NCBI RefSeq assembly: GCF_003570905.1
Contig: NZ_QXJM01000056.1
Span: 62,001-126,000 of the forward strand
Length of the DNA: 64,000 nt
Direction: 5' to 3'
Origin: Cohnella faecalis
GTDB lineage: Bacteria > Bacillota > Bacilli > Paenibacillales > Paenibacillaceae
The notes beneath the pieces were generated by a model that was not told where the DNA came from, did not search any database, and was given only the letters and a program-made list of their open reading frames with translations. Of the stretch, positions 63,246-64,000 are shown piece by piece. Both the position numbers and the translations under genes were made by a program. The number at the start of each line of letters is the position of its first letter. Position 1 is the stretch's first letter.

Positions 63246-64000
63246 ATGAGCCGATATTCGGCCACAATACGCGAGCACGATGGATTTAAAATAGTCTCGT
63301 TAATGGATTCCGGTGCGGATGCCGAAGCGACCATCGTTGCGGACGCAGGATCCAATCTGATCCGCTTCCGGCAACAAGGCTGCGAGGTGCTTTCTCATCC
63401 GGATTCACTCGCCGAACTTAAGGGCAACGGGCGTTCCAAGTACGGAACTCCGATTCTGTTTCCGCCCAATCGCGTCAAGAAAGGGATTATCAAGTTCAAG
63501 GGGAGAGAATACAAGCTTCCGCTGAACGAACCGCCGGAGTATCACCTTCACGGCGAGCTGTCATCGCGCCCATGGGAAATTATTGCAACGGGAGTGTCGG
63601 ATAAGGACGGCGCATTTGCAATCACACGTTTCCGTTTTGCCGATCATCCGGACATTATGAACTATTTTCCGCATTCGTTGGTTTTTACGATGACCTATAA
63701 ACTATCGGATGGGAAAATGTTTGTTGAAGGAGCAATCGCCAACGAGGGACCGGACGAAGCCCCGTTTGCATTTGGGCTTCATCCTTACTTTAATCTCCCG
63801 TTCCGCTCCCACAGCGCCATTTCGCTTCAAGTGCCGGCTTCCGTGGAATGGCCCGTGTCGAATCAAGCGTTCGTCATCGGCGAGCCGTCGATAACGGCAT
63901 TATGCCGCGAGTTGCGGAACGGAATTACTCTCAATGATTTTCCGCAGCTTGGCGTAGCGCTGGTGGAGCTGGATCCCGCCGGAGACCGGACGTGTAAAAT
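63246..64000 (+). CDS. Aldose 1-epimerase family protein (3' end outside window)
   Basis: 251 codons are visible, open to the window end. ATG 63246 follows GAGGGGAGG. Galactose-mutarotase fold: LFPPNRVKKGIIKFKG, YHLHGEL (catalytic His region) and FAFGLHPYFNLPF with the second His. It interconverts anomers of a hexose or related sugar released from the transported glycan. Last readable gene of the locus. Confidence 0.85.
   Translation, partial: MSRYSATIREHDGFKIVSLMDSGADAEATIVADAGSNLIRFRQQGCEVLSHPDSLAELKGNGRSKYGTPILFPPNRVKKGIIKFKGREYKLPLNEPPEYHLHGELSSRPWEIIATGVSDKDGAFAITRFRFADHPDIMNYFPHSLVFTMTYKLSDGKMFVEGAIANEGPDEAPFAFGLHPYFNLPFRSHSAISLQVPASVEWPVSNQAFVIGEPSITALCRELRNGITLNDFPQLGVALVELDPAGDRTCK

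Overview
The window looks like a chromosomal segment from a Gram-positive, endospore-forming member of the Paenibacillaceae (Paenibacillus or Cohnella type). The reasons are: strong AGGAGG-like ribosome-binding sites with frequent GTG and TTG starts; a YjcZ-type sporulation microprotein, YqzE-, YqhG- and YqhH-like genes and a CwlD-like amidase; YesM/YesN-type two-component systems beside ABC transporters; lipoprotein solute-binding proteins; and CcpA-type cre sites. The first ~33 kb is GC-rich. From ~34 to ~52 kb the DNA is visibly more AT-rich.

Layout. 1-6.3 kb: end of an amidohydrolase, an SDR dehydrogenase, a YjcZ gene (minus), cbiZ (cobinamide salvage), a FadR-type regulator (minus) divergent from glcD-glcF (glycolate oxidase). 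6.4-21.5 kb: a carbohydrate locus with sensor kinase, sugar-binding lipoprotein, two permeases, response regulator, a GH127-like zinc/cysteine glycosidase relative, an Asp/Glu-racemase relative, a RuBisCO-like protein (RLP), a DUF1537-type sugar-acid kinase and a GH2 beta-galactosidase. 21.6-24.2 kb: secreted M14 carboxypeptidase, then a 51-bp x 21 tandem repeat array. 24.2-33.7 kb: housekeeping genes (PfpI, YibQ, CwlD-like, YqzE, a secreted unknown, YqhG, YqhH, B12-dependent ribonucleotide reductase under tandem NrdR boxes). 33.7 kb: a 3'-truncated tRNA-Leu. 33.9-41.4 kb: AraC regulator, GH51 arabinofuranosidase, xylFGH. 41.6-52 kb: a poorly characterised operon with a YhfZ-type regulator, FAD oxidoreductase, ribose-type ABC transporter, FGGY kinase, phosphotriesterase-family lactonase and shikimate-dehydrogenase-like protein. 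52.3-55.9 kb: multimodular alpha-amylase. 56.2-64 kb: a second YesMN/Lpl-type ABC locus ending in a partial aldose epimerase.

How it fits together. The window is dominated by plant-polysaccharide use (arabinan, xylose, galactosides, starch). The most interesting parts are two candidate undescribed catabolic systems: (a) the RLP, DUF1537 kinase, racemase and GH127-like cluster, where a branched-sugar (apiose-like) route yielding glycolate would explain the nearby glcDF; (b) the YhfZ/FAD/FGGY/PTE/shikimate-DH-like operon. A technical point affects every reading: ten genes carry a single-base deletion, mostly in a homopolymer, and both halves are otherwise intact. This looks like uncorrected sequencing error rather than gene decay.
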